64,000 nucleotides of DNA. Source: Sanderia malayensis (taxonomy: Eukaryota > Cnidaria > Scyphozoa > Semaeostomeae > Pelagiidae). The translations under genes and the position numbers were made by a program. Below, in pieces: positions 20,505 through 30,633 of the stretch (the first letter of the stretch is position 1; every line of letters starts with the position of its first letter). Below the pieces are notes generated by a model. The model was not told the DNA's origin. It saw only the letters and a program-made list of their open reading frames with translations, and ran no database searches. The DNA lies in the NCBI GenBank assembly GCA_013076295.1, contig RQOL01000915.1:1054001-1118000 (forward strand), in the 5' to 3' direction.

Positions 20505-23500
20505 AAGTACAGCAGGTCGATATACATAGCTTATTACTATTGCTTTCACTGTTGCTGTCGTTTGACTTAGAGACTACTTAAAATATCTCGCTCACATGCT
20601 GTATCTTCTATCACAAGGGCGTGTTTCGATGAAATTTTGAATACAATGCCTGAACTGGACAGTAGCAAGTACAGCAGGTGGATATACAAAGCTTATTACT
20701 ATAGCTTTGACCGTTGCTGTCGTTTGACTTAGAGGCTATTTAAAATTTTTCGCTCACATGCTGTATTTTTTAACACAAGGGCCTGTTTCAATGGAAATTT
20801 GAATACAATGCCTGAATTGGAACAGGAAGCAATGAGAGCAGGTAGATATGCATAGCTTATTACTATCGCTTTGACCGTTGCTGTTGTTTGACTTAGAGAC
20901 CACTTCAAATATCTCGCTCACATGCTGTATTTTCTATCACCAGAGCCTGTTTAGATGAAGACCTGAATACAATGCCTGAATTGGAACAGGAAGCAATGAG
21001 AGCAGGTAGATATGCATAGCTTATTACCATAGCTTTGACCGTTGCTGTCGCTTGACTTAGAGACTACTTAAAATATCCCGCTCACATGCTGTATTTTCCA
21101 TCACAAGGGCGTGTTTCAATGAAATTTTGAATACAATGCCTGAATTGGACAGTAGCAAGTACAGCAGGTCGATATACAAAGCTTATTACTATAGCTTTGA
21201 CCGTTGCTGTCGTTTGACTTAGAGGCTATTTAAAATTTTTCGCTCACATGCTGTATTTTCTATCACAAGGGCTGTATCGATGGAAATTTGAATACAATGC
21301 CTGAATTGGAACAGGAAGCAACGAGAGCAGGTAGATATGCATAGCTTATTACTATAGCTTTGACCGTTGCTGTCATTTGACTTAGAGACTACTTAAAATA
21401 TCCCGCTCACATGCTGTATTTTCTATCACAAGGGCGTGTTTCGATGAAATTTTGAATACAATGCCTGAATTGGACAGAAGCAAGTACAGCAGGTGGATAT
21501 ATAAAGCTCATTACTATAGCTTTGACCGTTGCTGTCGTTTGACTTAGAGACTACTTAAAATATCTCGCTCACATGCTGTATTTTCTATCACAAGGGCCTG
21601 TTTCGATGGAAATTTGAATACAATGCCTGAATTGGAACAGGAAGCAACGAGAGCAGGTAGATTTGCATAGCTTATTACTATAGCTTTGGCCGTTGCTGTC
21701 GTTTGACTTAGAGACTACTTAAAATATCCCGCTCACATGCTGTATTTTCCATCACAAGGGCCTATTTCGATGAAAAATTTGAATTCAATGCCTGAAATGG
21801 ACAGTAGCAAGTACAGCAGGTCGATATACATAGCTTATTACTATTGCTTTGACCGTTGCTGTCGTTGGACTTAGAGACTACTTAAAATATCTCGCTCACA
21901 TGCTGTATTTTCTATCACAAGGCCTGCTTAGATGGAAATTTGAATACAATGCCTGAATTGGACAGTAGCAAAGAGAGCAGGTAGATATGCATAGCTTATT
22001 ACTATAGCTTTGACCGTTGCTGTCGTTTGACCTAGGGACCACTCAAAATATCTCGCTCACATGCTGTATTTTCTATCACAAGGGCCTGTTTCGATGGAAA
22101 TTTGAATACAATGCCTGAATTGGACAGTAGCAATGAGAGCAGGTAGATATGCAGAGCTTATTACTATAGCTTTGACCGTTTCTGTCGTTTGATCTAGATG
22201 CTACTTAAAATATCTCGCTCACATGCTGTATTTTCTATCACAAGGGCGTGTTTCGATGAAATTTTGAACACAATGCCTGAATTGGACAGTAGCAAGTACA
22301 GCAGGTCGATATACAAAGCTTATTAATATAGCTTTGACCGTTGCTGTCCTTTGACCTAGAGACTACTTAAATCATCTCGCTCACATGCTGTATTTTTTAA
22401 CACAAGGGCCTGTTTCAATGGAAATTTGAATACAATGCCTGAATTGGAACAGGAAGCAATGAGAGCAGGTAGATATGCATAGCTTATTACTATCGCTTTG
22501 ACCGTTGCTGTTGTTTGACTTAGAGACCACTTCAAATATCTCGCTCACATGCTGTATTTTCTATCACCAGAGCCTGTTTAGATGAAGACCTGAATACAAT
22601 GCCTGAATTGGAACAGGAAGCAATGAGAGCAGATAGATATGCATAGCTTATTACCATAGCTTTGACCGTTGCTGTCGCTTGACTTAGAGACTACTTAAAA
22701 TATCCCGCTCACATGCTGTATTTTCCATCACAAGGGCGTGTTTCAATGAAATTTTGAATACAATGCCTGAATTGGACAGTAGCAAGTACAGCAGGTCGAT
22801 ATACAAAGCTTATTACTATAGCTTTGACCGTTGCTGTCGTTTGACTTAGAGGCTATTTAAAATTTTTCGCTCACATGCTGTATTTTCTATCACAAGGCTG
22901 TATCGATGGAAATTTGAATACAATGCCTGAATTGGAACAGGAAGCAACGAGAGCAGGTAGATATGCATAGCCTATTACTATAGCTTTGACCGTTGCTGTC
23001 ATTTGACTTAGAGACTACTTAAAATATCCCGCTCACATGCTGTATTTTCTATCACAAGGGCGTGTTTCGATGAAATTTTGAATACAATGCCTGAATTGGA
23101 CAGAAGCAAGTACAGCAGGTGGATATATAAAGCTCATTACTATAGCTTTGACCGTTGCTGTCGTTTGACTTAGAGACTACTTAAAATATCTCGCTCACAT
23201 GCTGTATTTTCTATCACAAGGGCCTGTTTCGATGGAAATTTGAATACAATGCCTGAATTGGAACAGGAAGCAACGAGAGCAGGTAGATTTGCATAGCTTA
23301 TTACTATAGCTTTGGCCGTTGCTGTCGTTTGACTTAGAGACTACTTAAAATATCCCGCTCACATGCTGTATTTTCCATCACAAGGGCCTATTTCGATGAA
23401 AAATTTGAATTCAATGCCTGAAATGGACAGTAGCAAGTACAGCAGGTCGATATACATAGCTTATTACTATTGCTTTGACCGTTGCTGTCGTTGGACTTAG

Positions 23501-24853
23501 AGACTACTTAAAATATCTCGCTCACATGCTGTATTTTCTATCACAAGGGCCTGCTTAGATGGAAATTTGAATACAATGCCTGAATTGGACAGTAGCAAAG
23601 AGAGCAGGTAGATATGCATAGCTTATTACTATAGCTTTGACCGTTGCTGTCGTTTGACCTAGGGACCACTCAAAATATCTCGCTCACATGCTGTATTTTC
23701 TATCACAAGGGCCTGTTTCGATGGAAATTTGAATACAATGCCTGAATTGGACAGTAGCAATGAGAGCAGGTAGATATGCAGAGCTTATTACTATAGCTTT
23801 GACCGTTTCTGTCGTTTGATCTAGATGCTACTTAAAATATCTCGCTCACATGCTGTATTTTCTATCACAAGGGCGTGTTTCGATGAAATTTTGAACACAA
23901 TGCCTGAATTGGACAGTAGCAAGTACAGCAGGTCGATATACAAAGCTTATTAATATAGCTTTGACCGTTGCTGTCCTTTGACCTAGAGACTACTTAAATC
24001 ATCTCGCTCACATGCTGTATTTTCTATCACAAGAACCTGCTTAGATGAAGATTTGAATACATTGCTTGAATTGGACAGTAGCAAGTACAGCAGGTGGATA
24101 TACAAAGCTTATTACTATAGCGTTGACCGCTGCTGTCATTTGACTTAGAGACTACTTAAAATATCTCGCTCACATGCTGTATTTTCTATCACAAGGGCCT
24201 GTTTCGATGGAAATTTGAATATAATGCCTGAATTGGAACAGGAAGCAACGAGAGCAGGTAGATATGCATAGCTTATCACAATAGCTTTGACCGTTGCTGT
24301 CGTTTGACCTAGGGACCACTTAAAATATCTCGCTCACATGCTGTATTTTCTATCACAACGGCCTGTTTCGACGGAAATTTGAACACAATGCCTGAATTGG
24401 ACAGTAGCAAGTACAGCAGGTCGATATACATAGCTTATTACTATTGCTTTGACCGTTGCTGTCGTTGGACTTAGAGACTACTTAAAATATCTCGCTCACA
24501 TGCTGTATTTTCTATCACAAGGGCCTGCTTAGATGGAAATTTGAATACAATGCCTGAATTGGACAGTAGCAAAGAGAGCAGGTAGATATGCACAGCTTAT
24601 TACTATAGCTTTGACCGTTGCTGTCGTTTGACCTAGGGACCACTCAAAATATCTCGCTCACATGCTGTATTTTCTATCACAAGGGCCTGTTTCGATGGAA
24701 ATTTGAATATAATGCCTGAATTGGAACAGGAAGCAACGAGAGCAGGTAGATATGCATAGCTTATCACTATAGCTTTGACCCTTGCTGTCGTTTGACTTAG
24801 AGACCACTTAAAATATTTCGCTCACATGCTGTATTTTCTATCACTAGTGCCTG
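20505..24853. repeat. Satellite array A, about 160-164 bp monomers
   Basis: Head-to-tail monomers each contain ATACAATGCCTGAATTGGA, GCATAGCTTATTACTATAGC, TTTGACCGTTGCTGTCG and GCTCACATGCTGTATTTTC in that order. Spacing between equivalent sites is about 162-164 bp. A block of ten monomers (about 1,627 bp) starting near 20761 is repeated almost unchanged from 22388, giving a higher-order repeat. The array is cut at TGCCTG (24848-24853) by the Polinton and resumes at 40199. No coding function is apparent. Confidence 0.95.
24848..24853. other. Polinton target site duplication, left (TGCCTG)
   Basis: TGCCTG precedes the left end of the Polinton and recurs directly after the right end at 40199-40204. 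It is a normal part of the satellite monomer (AGTGCCTGTTTCGATG), so the uninterrupted target can be read across the insertion. Six bases is the Polinton standard. Confidence 0.95.
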
Positions 24854-25325
24854 AGTAGGAGAAGAAGTAGGTGTCCGAGGACACGCATGCGCAGTAGAAT
24901 TTGTTAAGATCACGCATGCGCGAGAGTCTTCGAGAATTGAAAAGAGCATGAACGGTAAAAAATAATCGAAAACGCTAACGGGAAGGTTGTGGAAAGTTAG
25001 TTTACAGTTGCAAAACATCGCCAAAGCTGATAAAAAACCCATAAAAAGCTTAATAACTAAAAAACGGTTTTGTTTATGAAAAAGATTTTTACAGCAATAA
25101 AAAGAAAATCTCTTGGTTATATTGAATGAATTATTTCATATTTTTCATGCACTTATAAGATGATAAGAATTTGTTAAATAAATCGCAAGAAAACACAAAA
25201 ATATTGATGAACTATAATTTAACGTTCTCGGCTCGAGATTGAATTCAAAGAACCAATCAGAAACTTGCGAATGCGACATTTGAATGTACGCGGCATATCT
25301 CTGTCATGAGAAATCAGAAACTTCT
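24854..25325 (+). repeat. Left terminal inverted repeat of Polinton 1
   Basis: About 472 bp, matching 39745-40198 in inverted orientation from AGTAGGAGAAGAAGTAGG inward to the AAATCAGAA block. Small differences are spread along it. The outer part has paired GCATGCGC/ACGCATGC motifs. The inner part contains CCAATCAG and ends in a GAA/TTC array. Confidence 0.95.
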
Positions 25326-25340
25326 AGAATCTGGAATGAC
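25248..25340 (+). promoter_or_regulatory. Left-end promoter-like region with CCAAT and GAA/TTC array
   Basis: At the inner edge of the left terminal repeat a CCAATCAG box is followed, around 25316-25332, by alternating AGAA/TTC/GAA units at 5-bp pitch (AGAAACTTCTAGAATC). This matches heat-shock-element spacing with three clean units. It precedes the small rightward open frames at 25306-25697. No TATA box is obvious. Confidence 0.45.
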
Positions 25341-25488
25341 ATTCAAACACATCGGACATTCAAAAAGTAAGTTGCATTTTTTCTGCTTCAAATCTTTTTT
25401 ATCCTTACAGCTTTATTTGGAATTAATTCATAATATTAGTGATTATGATTCGTTTATTTTAGAGTTTGAGAAAAGAGGAAAAACATGA
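25306..25488 (+). CDS. Small open frame at left Polinton end, doubtful
   Basis: The 60-codon frame begins inside the terminal repeat and ends with a TGA overlapping the next start (ATGA at 25485). A GTAAGT donor near 25369 and a CTTACAG acceptor near 25410 lie within it, so part of it may be an intron of a spliced gene rather than a small protein. No motif is recognised. Confidence 0.25.
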   Translation: MRNQKLLESGMTFKHIGHSKSKLHFFCFKSFLSLQLYLELIHNISDYDSFILEFEKRGKT

Positions 25489-25697
25489 ACAAATTAACGA
25501 TTGAACATGGAGTTTTAATTGTGTTTGAATGTCCGATGTGTTGGGCATTTTTGCCGTTTTGGGGCATAAATCACCGATGGCCTGATGATAATGATGATGA
25601 AGGATATGATAATGATGATGAAGTGGATGATGAAGTTATCATGAAGATTTTCGTCCATGCATTGAGAGACGAAACTATACAAAAAAATATATATTAA
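25485..25697 (+). CDS. Small acidic hypothetical protein
   Basis: The 70-residue frame has a CPMC pair near residue 17, a hydrophobic N-terminal half and an Asp-rich middle (DDNDDEGYDNDDEVDDE). Its ATG overlaps the preceding stop. The function is unknown. The position next to the left end, far from the virion cassette, suggests an accessory product. Confidence 0.4.
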   Translation: MNKLTIEHGVLIVFECPMCWAFLPFWGINHRWPDDNDDEGYDNDDEVDDEVIMKIFVHALRDETIQKNIY

Positions 25698-26027
25698 ATG
25701 ATGAAGAAGAATGAAGAGTATTTTAATAATAATAATGGTAATTGAGAAAAAGTATTACTGTGTGTATTCTTATATGCTTCTACCTCTCAACTGCGCTTGC
25801 ATCACTTTATGGCTCGAACCTTCTTTGAATGATTACATAATCTTCATTGGAATTGGCATACCTTAATCAGGTGGGCTAGAACCGGCGTCTTAACTGCTCA
25901 TGCGCCGGATTTCGAGTAATCTATAAAAACGATCGATTTCACTTATTACCTCAGTAGCAAAGATGTTGTTAACATTAGCACACATTATAATTAATGACTT
26001 TAGGTCATTTCTACAAAGAACAAAAAA
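25698..26027. other. Non-coding stretch inside Polinton
   Basis: AT-rich, with no recognisable gene. It should hold the 3' end of the small left-end transcript and the promoter of the basic protein gene. No clear TATA or GAA/TTC array was found. Confidence 0.4.
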
Positions 26028-26156
26028 ATGCTAATAGACGATATGTTGAAGGATGATGGTGGAGTTGAAGCGACTAAACTAATGACGGGTGAAGGAAAGT
26101 ATAAAAGGGATAGAATACGAAAACGTGAAAGGAGAGGAGAGAGGAAATCAACAAAC

Positions 26157-26459
26157 ATGGGTTCCGCAATAGCTCATGTAGCAGCTAGGCAAGCTATTAA
26201 ACAAGCTGTAAGACAGGGTGGAGGAGCGATAGCAAAACGAGTTAGTAAACAAGCTGTTAAGAAGATAGCATTGAGAGGTGCTAAGAAAGCTGCAAAAGGT
26301 GGAGCAATCGTTGCAGCTGGATATGGTTTAGACACAGCTATGAGGAAAATGCAAGGCGGCCGAAAGCGGAGGATGCGAAGGAAGCTGGTTCGAAAGAAGC
26401 ATATGAAAGGTAGACAAAGTGGGACTAGATCTATAACAATAGCAAGAGTAAGAACCTAA
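26157..26459 (+). CDS. Basic Ala/Gly-rich core-like protein
   Basis: From ATG at 26157 (MGSAIAHVAARQAIKQAV) the frame encodes about 100 residues. These have amphipathic Ala-rich repeats with Lys/Arg, a short hydrophobic segment (GGAIVAAGYGLDTAM) and a strongly basic tail (GGRKRRMRRKLVRKKHMKG). An earlier in-frame ATG at 26028 would add 43 charged residues. Composition resembles small DNA-condensing or membrane-active virion proteins of adenovirus-like viruses. No specific homologue is recognised. Confidence 0.55.
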   Translation: MGSAIAHVAARQAIKQAVRQGGGAIAKRVSKQAVKKIALRGAKKAAKGGAIVAAGYGLDTAMRKMQGGRKRRMRRKLVRKKHMKGRQSGTRSITIARVRT

Positions 26460-26565
26460 CATTTTTAGATGAACAAAATTGAAAGAAATAGATGAACAAA
26501 TCTCAGAGAAAAAGCTCATTTCCAATAAGAAGTTCGTGGAGATAGGAGCTCGAGAATAATTCATA

Positions 26566-27117
26566 ATGAATCGAGTATACAAAATTAATGTTGATGAAGA
26601 AGAAAGAAAGATGTTACATTCTATTTTAAAGTCAGAAGGTGAAGTTGACTGTATAAACAAGGCAAATTTAGAGGATGCTTATGTATATCTAAGAACGATA
26701 AGAGAGGTTGTGCTTGATAGAAATTACATTACTCGATTTACAATCGACGCTGACATGGTAAAAGAAACACATGAATTTATTTTACCTGAATATCATGGTA
26801 AATTTGCAAATAGTGTAAGATGTGCACGCATGAGTGAAACAGAGATAATAGAATATTGTAAACCTGATCAGATAGAAATTTTATTAAGCCAATTAATAAA
26901 GAGGCAGCATTACTATAATCCAATAGAATATACAGCATTGTTATTATGGATTCATCCTTTTCCTGATGGAAATGGAAGGTTGGCGAAGTTGCTGTATTAT
27001 TATTTAACTGGAGATTTAATAGAGTGGAATCAGGATAAATTTTCAAGTGATATGATTAAAGTTCAAGCAGAAATTGTAGAAGAATTTACCTCAAACACTT
27101 TCGAGAGAAAGTTCTAG
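26566..27117 (+). CDS. Fic-domain protein (putative AMP-transferase)
   Basis: The 183-residue protein has the Fic signature HPFPDGNGR at residues 130-138, containing the catalytic His and the nucleotide-binding GNGR loop. The helix before it (YTALLLWIHPF) has normal Fic spacing. The usual final Arg of HxFx(D/E)GNGRxxR is Lys here (GRLAK). Fic enzymes transfer AMP or other phosphates to target-protein hydroxyls; the target here is unknown. I see no clear inhibitory (S/T)xxxE(G/N) helix. The gene stands alone between the basic protein and the main promoter at 27.1-27.37 kb. Fic is not a core Polinton gene, so this is an accessory acquisition, perhaps for host interaction. Confidence 0.85.
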   Translation: MNRVYKINVDEEERKMLHSILKSEGEVDCINKANLEDAYVYLRTIREVVLDRNYITRFTIDADMVKETHEFILPEYHGKFANSVRCARMSETEIIEYCKPDQIEILLSQLIKRQHYYNPIEYTALLLWIHPFPDGNGRLAKLLYYYLTGDLIEWNQDKFSSDMIKVQAEIVEEFTSNTFERKF

Positions 27118-27370
27118 AACATTCGAACTTCGAATGCTAACACCACCTTTCAATAATAACTAGAAACTTCGAAGAAGGTTCTAGAACATTCGAACGATGA
27201 ATCAGATCACAGAGATTTTTCAGAAGTTTCCAGAAGTTTCCAGGAGCAGAAGCTTCCAGAAGTTTCCAGAAGTTATCAGCCAATCAGATCACAGAGATTT
27301 TTCAGGAGTTTCCAGAAGCTTCCAGAAGCAGAAATCTCTGCAGTCTGATTGGTTGATTTATATACATAAA
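27108..27370 (+). promoter_or_regulatory. Main rightward promoter: GAA/TTC arrays, CCAAT, TATA
   Basis: A perfect four-unit array GAAggTTCtaGAAcaTTC lies at 27174-27191. A longer one at about 27221-27273 alternates GAA and TTC with 2-bp spacers, with one imperfect unit. CCAATCAG at 27280, a second array at 27305-27330, an inverted CCAAT (GATTGG) at 27347-27352 and TTATATAC at 27358-27365 follow. The next start codon is at 27459. The last 60 bp are nearly identical to the polymerase promoter in inverted orientation at 37920-37970. Confidence 0.7.
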
Positions 27371-27458
27371 CAGACGTCTGAAGCTAAATCAAATCAGTCG
27401 TGCAGAGCTGTGGAAGAGTGCAGAGCTTAAAAAATCACTAAAGAATCCCTGAATAATC

Positions 27459-28558
27459 ATGGCAGGAATTTACGATGTTAGAAATGAAGAGGGCCTAATC
27501 AAGACATCATCACTGGTGGTGAAAGATATGATTAAAGGTGCACTAGCTGTAAAATCAATGGCTATTTCTCATGCAGCACTGGCTCGTCTCTTGGAAATAG
27601 TTGATAGCAACATAAATCTCGATGAGATAAATCATAAATTACAATTTCAAGGAGAAGATGTCACAAGTCTGTTTGAGAAGAACGGCGTCATCATTGAAAC
27701 GAAGCGATATGGGGAAACGTATACTCAATTTCTAACCCTACACACTGAAGTTTTGAGCAAAAAAGAAGCACATGAAGATAAGGTTGAAATCTATCTGCAG
27801 AAAAATGGTGATTTTCCCATAAAGTTATGTCTGGGAATACGAAGATGGAAGAATGAGAAACCAACTAAAACTGGAATAAATCTAAAAGAAGAAATGTTGG
27901 AAGCATTGCATGGAAAACTTGCTGATCTGAAAATGCTAGCACCATCATCCCGCAAAAGGCCTCTATCATTGATTATACCATCATCTTCTGGAAGTGCCGA
28001 ATCTGATGCGAAGAAAAAAAGAAAGAAAATATCACAGCTCAAAAAAAGAAAGAACATGTTGATGATTCCTATACTTAAAGATACTTAAAGATACTTAAAG
28101 CAGCATCAGGAAATGATGATGAAATGCTGCAAAAGGCATATGCTGAACTCCAAGAAGAAGAAGATGTTGATGTACGAGTACAAGAAGCATATGCTAAAAT
28201 TCTCCTGAAACGCATTTTCAAAAAAGCAAAACAATACTGTGAAAAATGCTCAACTACAGAGATTTACTCTACATCAATTAATGCTACTGACCACAAGCAA
28301 GATTGTATGGTTCACAATGCTTTCAGATTTTTATCGTTTCACATCAGTTATGTCAACGCCGATATGCTGGCTGAGGGGAAAGAATCGTTCAAAAAATCAA
28401 TGTTTGATGAGTTGAAGAATGGACGTCTAACTCAAGCAATCAATTCCAATGTCGGAAATCTGTATGATGAATTATCACATACAAACCTCTCTACATCCGT
28501 ATATTTGCTACAGATATTGAACAGGATTATAAACAATTTAGTCACACCGTTTGTTTAA
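27459..28558 (+). pseudogene. Uncharacterised Polinton protein, split by 10-bp triplication
   Basis: The first gene after the main promoter begins MAGIYDVRNEEGLIKTSS. Its frame ends at 28088 inside three tandem copies of ATACTTAAAG (about 28073-28102). A second frame, 28124-28558, continues with coding-like sequence ending in RIINNLVTPFV. The two extra 10-bp copies change the frame by 20 bp; a single copy would leave the frame open across the junction. The product would be roughly 360 residues with a Ser/Lys-rich middle (KKKRKKISQLKKRK, a possible nuclear signal). I do not recognise its fold. It may correspond to one of the conserved unassigned Polinton genes. Confidence 0.6.
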
Positions 28559-28670
28559 GCTTTATGAACATTATTTATGTTAAAAATAGTTGCTAGTTAT
28601 TTGTTCTAGAAATTGTTATAAATAGAGGTTAGTTATTGTTGTAAAGAGACGTTCTAAATTTGTTAGAAAT

Positions 28671-29343
28671 ATGAGTTGACTTGAGATTTAAAGCACCTTT
28701 TTTTCTGATTTTATCTGGAGTAAGCCGAAGCGGCAAAACTACTTGGGTAGAAAATCTATTTAAAAATTATAATAATATAATCGATGATGGCAGGCAATAT
28801 CCCAATCTCATGTGGATCTCAGGAACGAACCAGCCAGAGCTATTTGAGCGTATTAAAAAAAGTTTTGTTGGGAATTGTAGATTTATTACTGAATTACCTG
28901 AAAACTTGTACGAAGAAATCGAGAGGTGAGACAAAAGATTAACTATTGTTGTTGATGATCTAATGCATGAAATTGCGAACTTCAAAGATTTGGGAAAATT
29001 GTTCACAAAAGGAAGATCTCATCTCAACATTAATGTTATTGTTATGATGCAAAATCCTTTCCCAAGAGGAACGGAAATGAGAAATTTGGCTCTCAATACT
29101 GAATATCAAGTTCTTTTCAAAAATCCTAGAGATAGAAGTCAAATTAGATTTCTCGCACGACAAATTATGCCTGCATCTCCTAAAACATTTCTTGACATTT
29201 ATAATGATGCAACAGCAAGAATGTATGGATATCTACTCTGTGATTTCACCCAATCAATGAATGAAGATATGAGATTTTGAACAAATATTTTCCCTCATGA
29301 AGCTCCCATGGCAGTGTACAAGTCTAAAAAAGGTTATAAATAG
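28671..29343 (+). pseudogene. FtsK/A32-like DNA-packaging ATPase, broken
   Basis: Walker A is visible as SGVSRSGKTTW about 15 residues from the start, and Walker B as LTIVVDDLMHE near 28945. MMQNPFPRG follows, as in sensor regions of A32-like packaging ATPases that pump viral DNA into capsids. Lesions: the only plausible ATG (28671) is one base out of frame, and TGA stops occur in frame at 28927-28929 and 29278-29280, with coding-like sequence continuing to TAG at 29341-29343. This gene cannot give a full product in this copy. Confidence 0.85.
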
Positions 29344-29351
29344 CCATCTAT

Positions 29352-29582
29352 ATGTTTATGAAAACAGCAAAAATGACTTCTTTTGAAAAGATAATCATAC
29401 AACCTAGCGAATCATTTCCAACTGTTGATGAACCGGCGAAGAAAAAGCCCAAAAAGATCATAAATAAAGGAAGAAAGCCTAAAAAGCGTCTATCTGGTGG
29501 TAAAAGGAAAAGAACATACAGACGACGGAAGAAAAACTCTATAAATGATAAATTGTTAGAAATATTAATTGATTTGTTATGA
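29352..29582 (+). CDS. Small basic protein
   Basis: This 76-residue protein has a central Lys/Arg-rich tract (KKKPKKIINKGRKPKKRL, then GGKRKRTYRRRKK). The composition suggests DNA binding or a core role in the virion. Its stop overlaps the integrase start (ATGA at 29579), which implies translation from a shared transcript. No homologue is recognised. Confidence 0.55.
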   Translation: MFMKTAKMTSFEKIIIQPSESFPTVDEPAKKKPKKIINKGRKPKKRLSGGKRKRTYRRRKKNSINDKLLEILIDLL

Positions 29583-30633
29583 ATCTAGAAAAGTTATACT
29601 CTGATCCTTCTGTTCCGGGTTCTCTTGGAGGTTTAGATAAAGCATATAGGGAATTTAAAAAAGTAATTCCTAATCTAACAAAAAAAGATGTTAACGAGTG
29701 GAGTAAAACTAGTCTTGCATATTCATTGCACAGACCAAGTAGGAAGAACTTTAAACGTGAGCGGATACTAACTAATAACATTGATTATTTATGGGAATGC
29801 GATCTTGTTGATACGGCATATTTGAAAAAAAAAAACAACAACATTACATTTCTATTATGCTGTATTGATACTTTTAGCAAGAATGCTTGGGTAAAGCCTC
29901 TGAAAAGAAAAACAGCAAAAGAAATTCTCGATGCTTTAAAAGAAATTTTATTTGAAAGAAAGCCCAAAAAGGTACGATCTGATAAAGGTACTGAGTTTTT
30001 AAACAAAGAATTTCAAGCTTTGCTGAAGAAAAGCGATATCGATTTTTACACTGCAAATAATGATGTAAAGGCAGCAATTGTGGAAAGATTCAATAGAACA
30101 CTTAAAGGAAGAATGTATAGATACTTCACAGCTAAAAATACGTTAAGATATATTGATAATCTACAAGATTTTGTTGATTCTTACAACAATACCTATCATA
30201 GATCTATTGGTATGAGACCTTCTGAAGTTAATCCAAACAATGTGAGCACTGTTCGAAAAAAGCTGTTTAAAAAAGAAACTAAAAAAAATAAAAAGATCTT
30301 TAAAATTGGAGATTATGTAAGACTGAGTTTGAAGAAGAGAATGTTTAAGAAAGGTTATTTACAAAATTATACTTAAGAAATATTCAAGATTAGCAAAGTA
30401 TTTAAAGAAAGTATCCAGTAATGTATAAAATTGAAGATCTCCAAGATGAAGAGATAGATGATCGCTTCTATAAAGAGGAGCTACAACATGTGTATCTTCC
30501 AAAAACCTTCGTTGTTGAGCAAGTGTTGGAAACTAAGAAAAAAAGAGGTAAAAACTTCTATTTAATCAGGTGGAGAGGTTATCCTCCCCAGTTTGATGAG
30601 TGGGTAGCTGAAAGTGAATTAGAGACAATATGA
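29579..30633 (+). pseudogene. Retroviral-type integrase with C-terminal chromodomain, broken
   Basis: The DDE catalytic core is visible: WECDLVDTAY (first Asp), VRSDKGTEFLN (second Asp) and AAIVERFNRTLKGR (Glu). It inserts the element DNA and generates the 6-bp duplications seen at the ends. The chromodomain region (NFYLIRWRGYPPQFDEWV) follows at about 30550-30610 and could target methylated histone tails. The frame is broken by TAA at 30374-30376 and by a one-base shift near 30418, which separates the catalytic core from the chromodomain. The final stop overlaps the next start (ATGA at 30630). Confidence 0.9.

Noticed and set aside
20505..24853. Regularly spaced repeats resembling a CRISPR-like array
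   Set aside because: The whole 160-bp unit is repeated with variation throughout, with no short repeat/unique spacer pattern, and the context is eukaryotic. It is a satellite.
28060..28110. Programmed frameshift in the gene at 27459-28558
   Set aside because: The break coincides with a tandem 10-bp triplication that fully explains it. No slippery heptamer with downstream structure is evident at the junction.
28927..29280. TGA codons in the ATPase as possible selenocysteine or recoding sites
   Set aside because: The positions are not in a redox motif, no recoding element was seen, and the same gene has an out-of-frame start. Other genes in the element have ordinary TAA stops and frameshifts, so decay is simpler.
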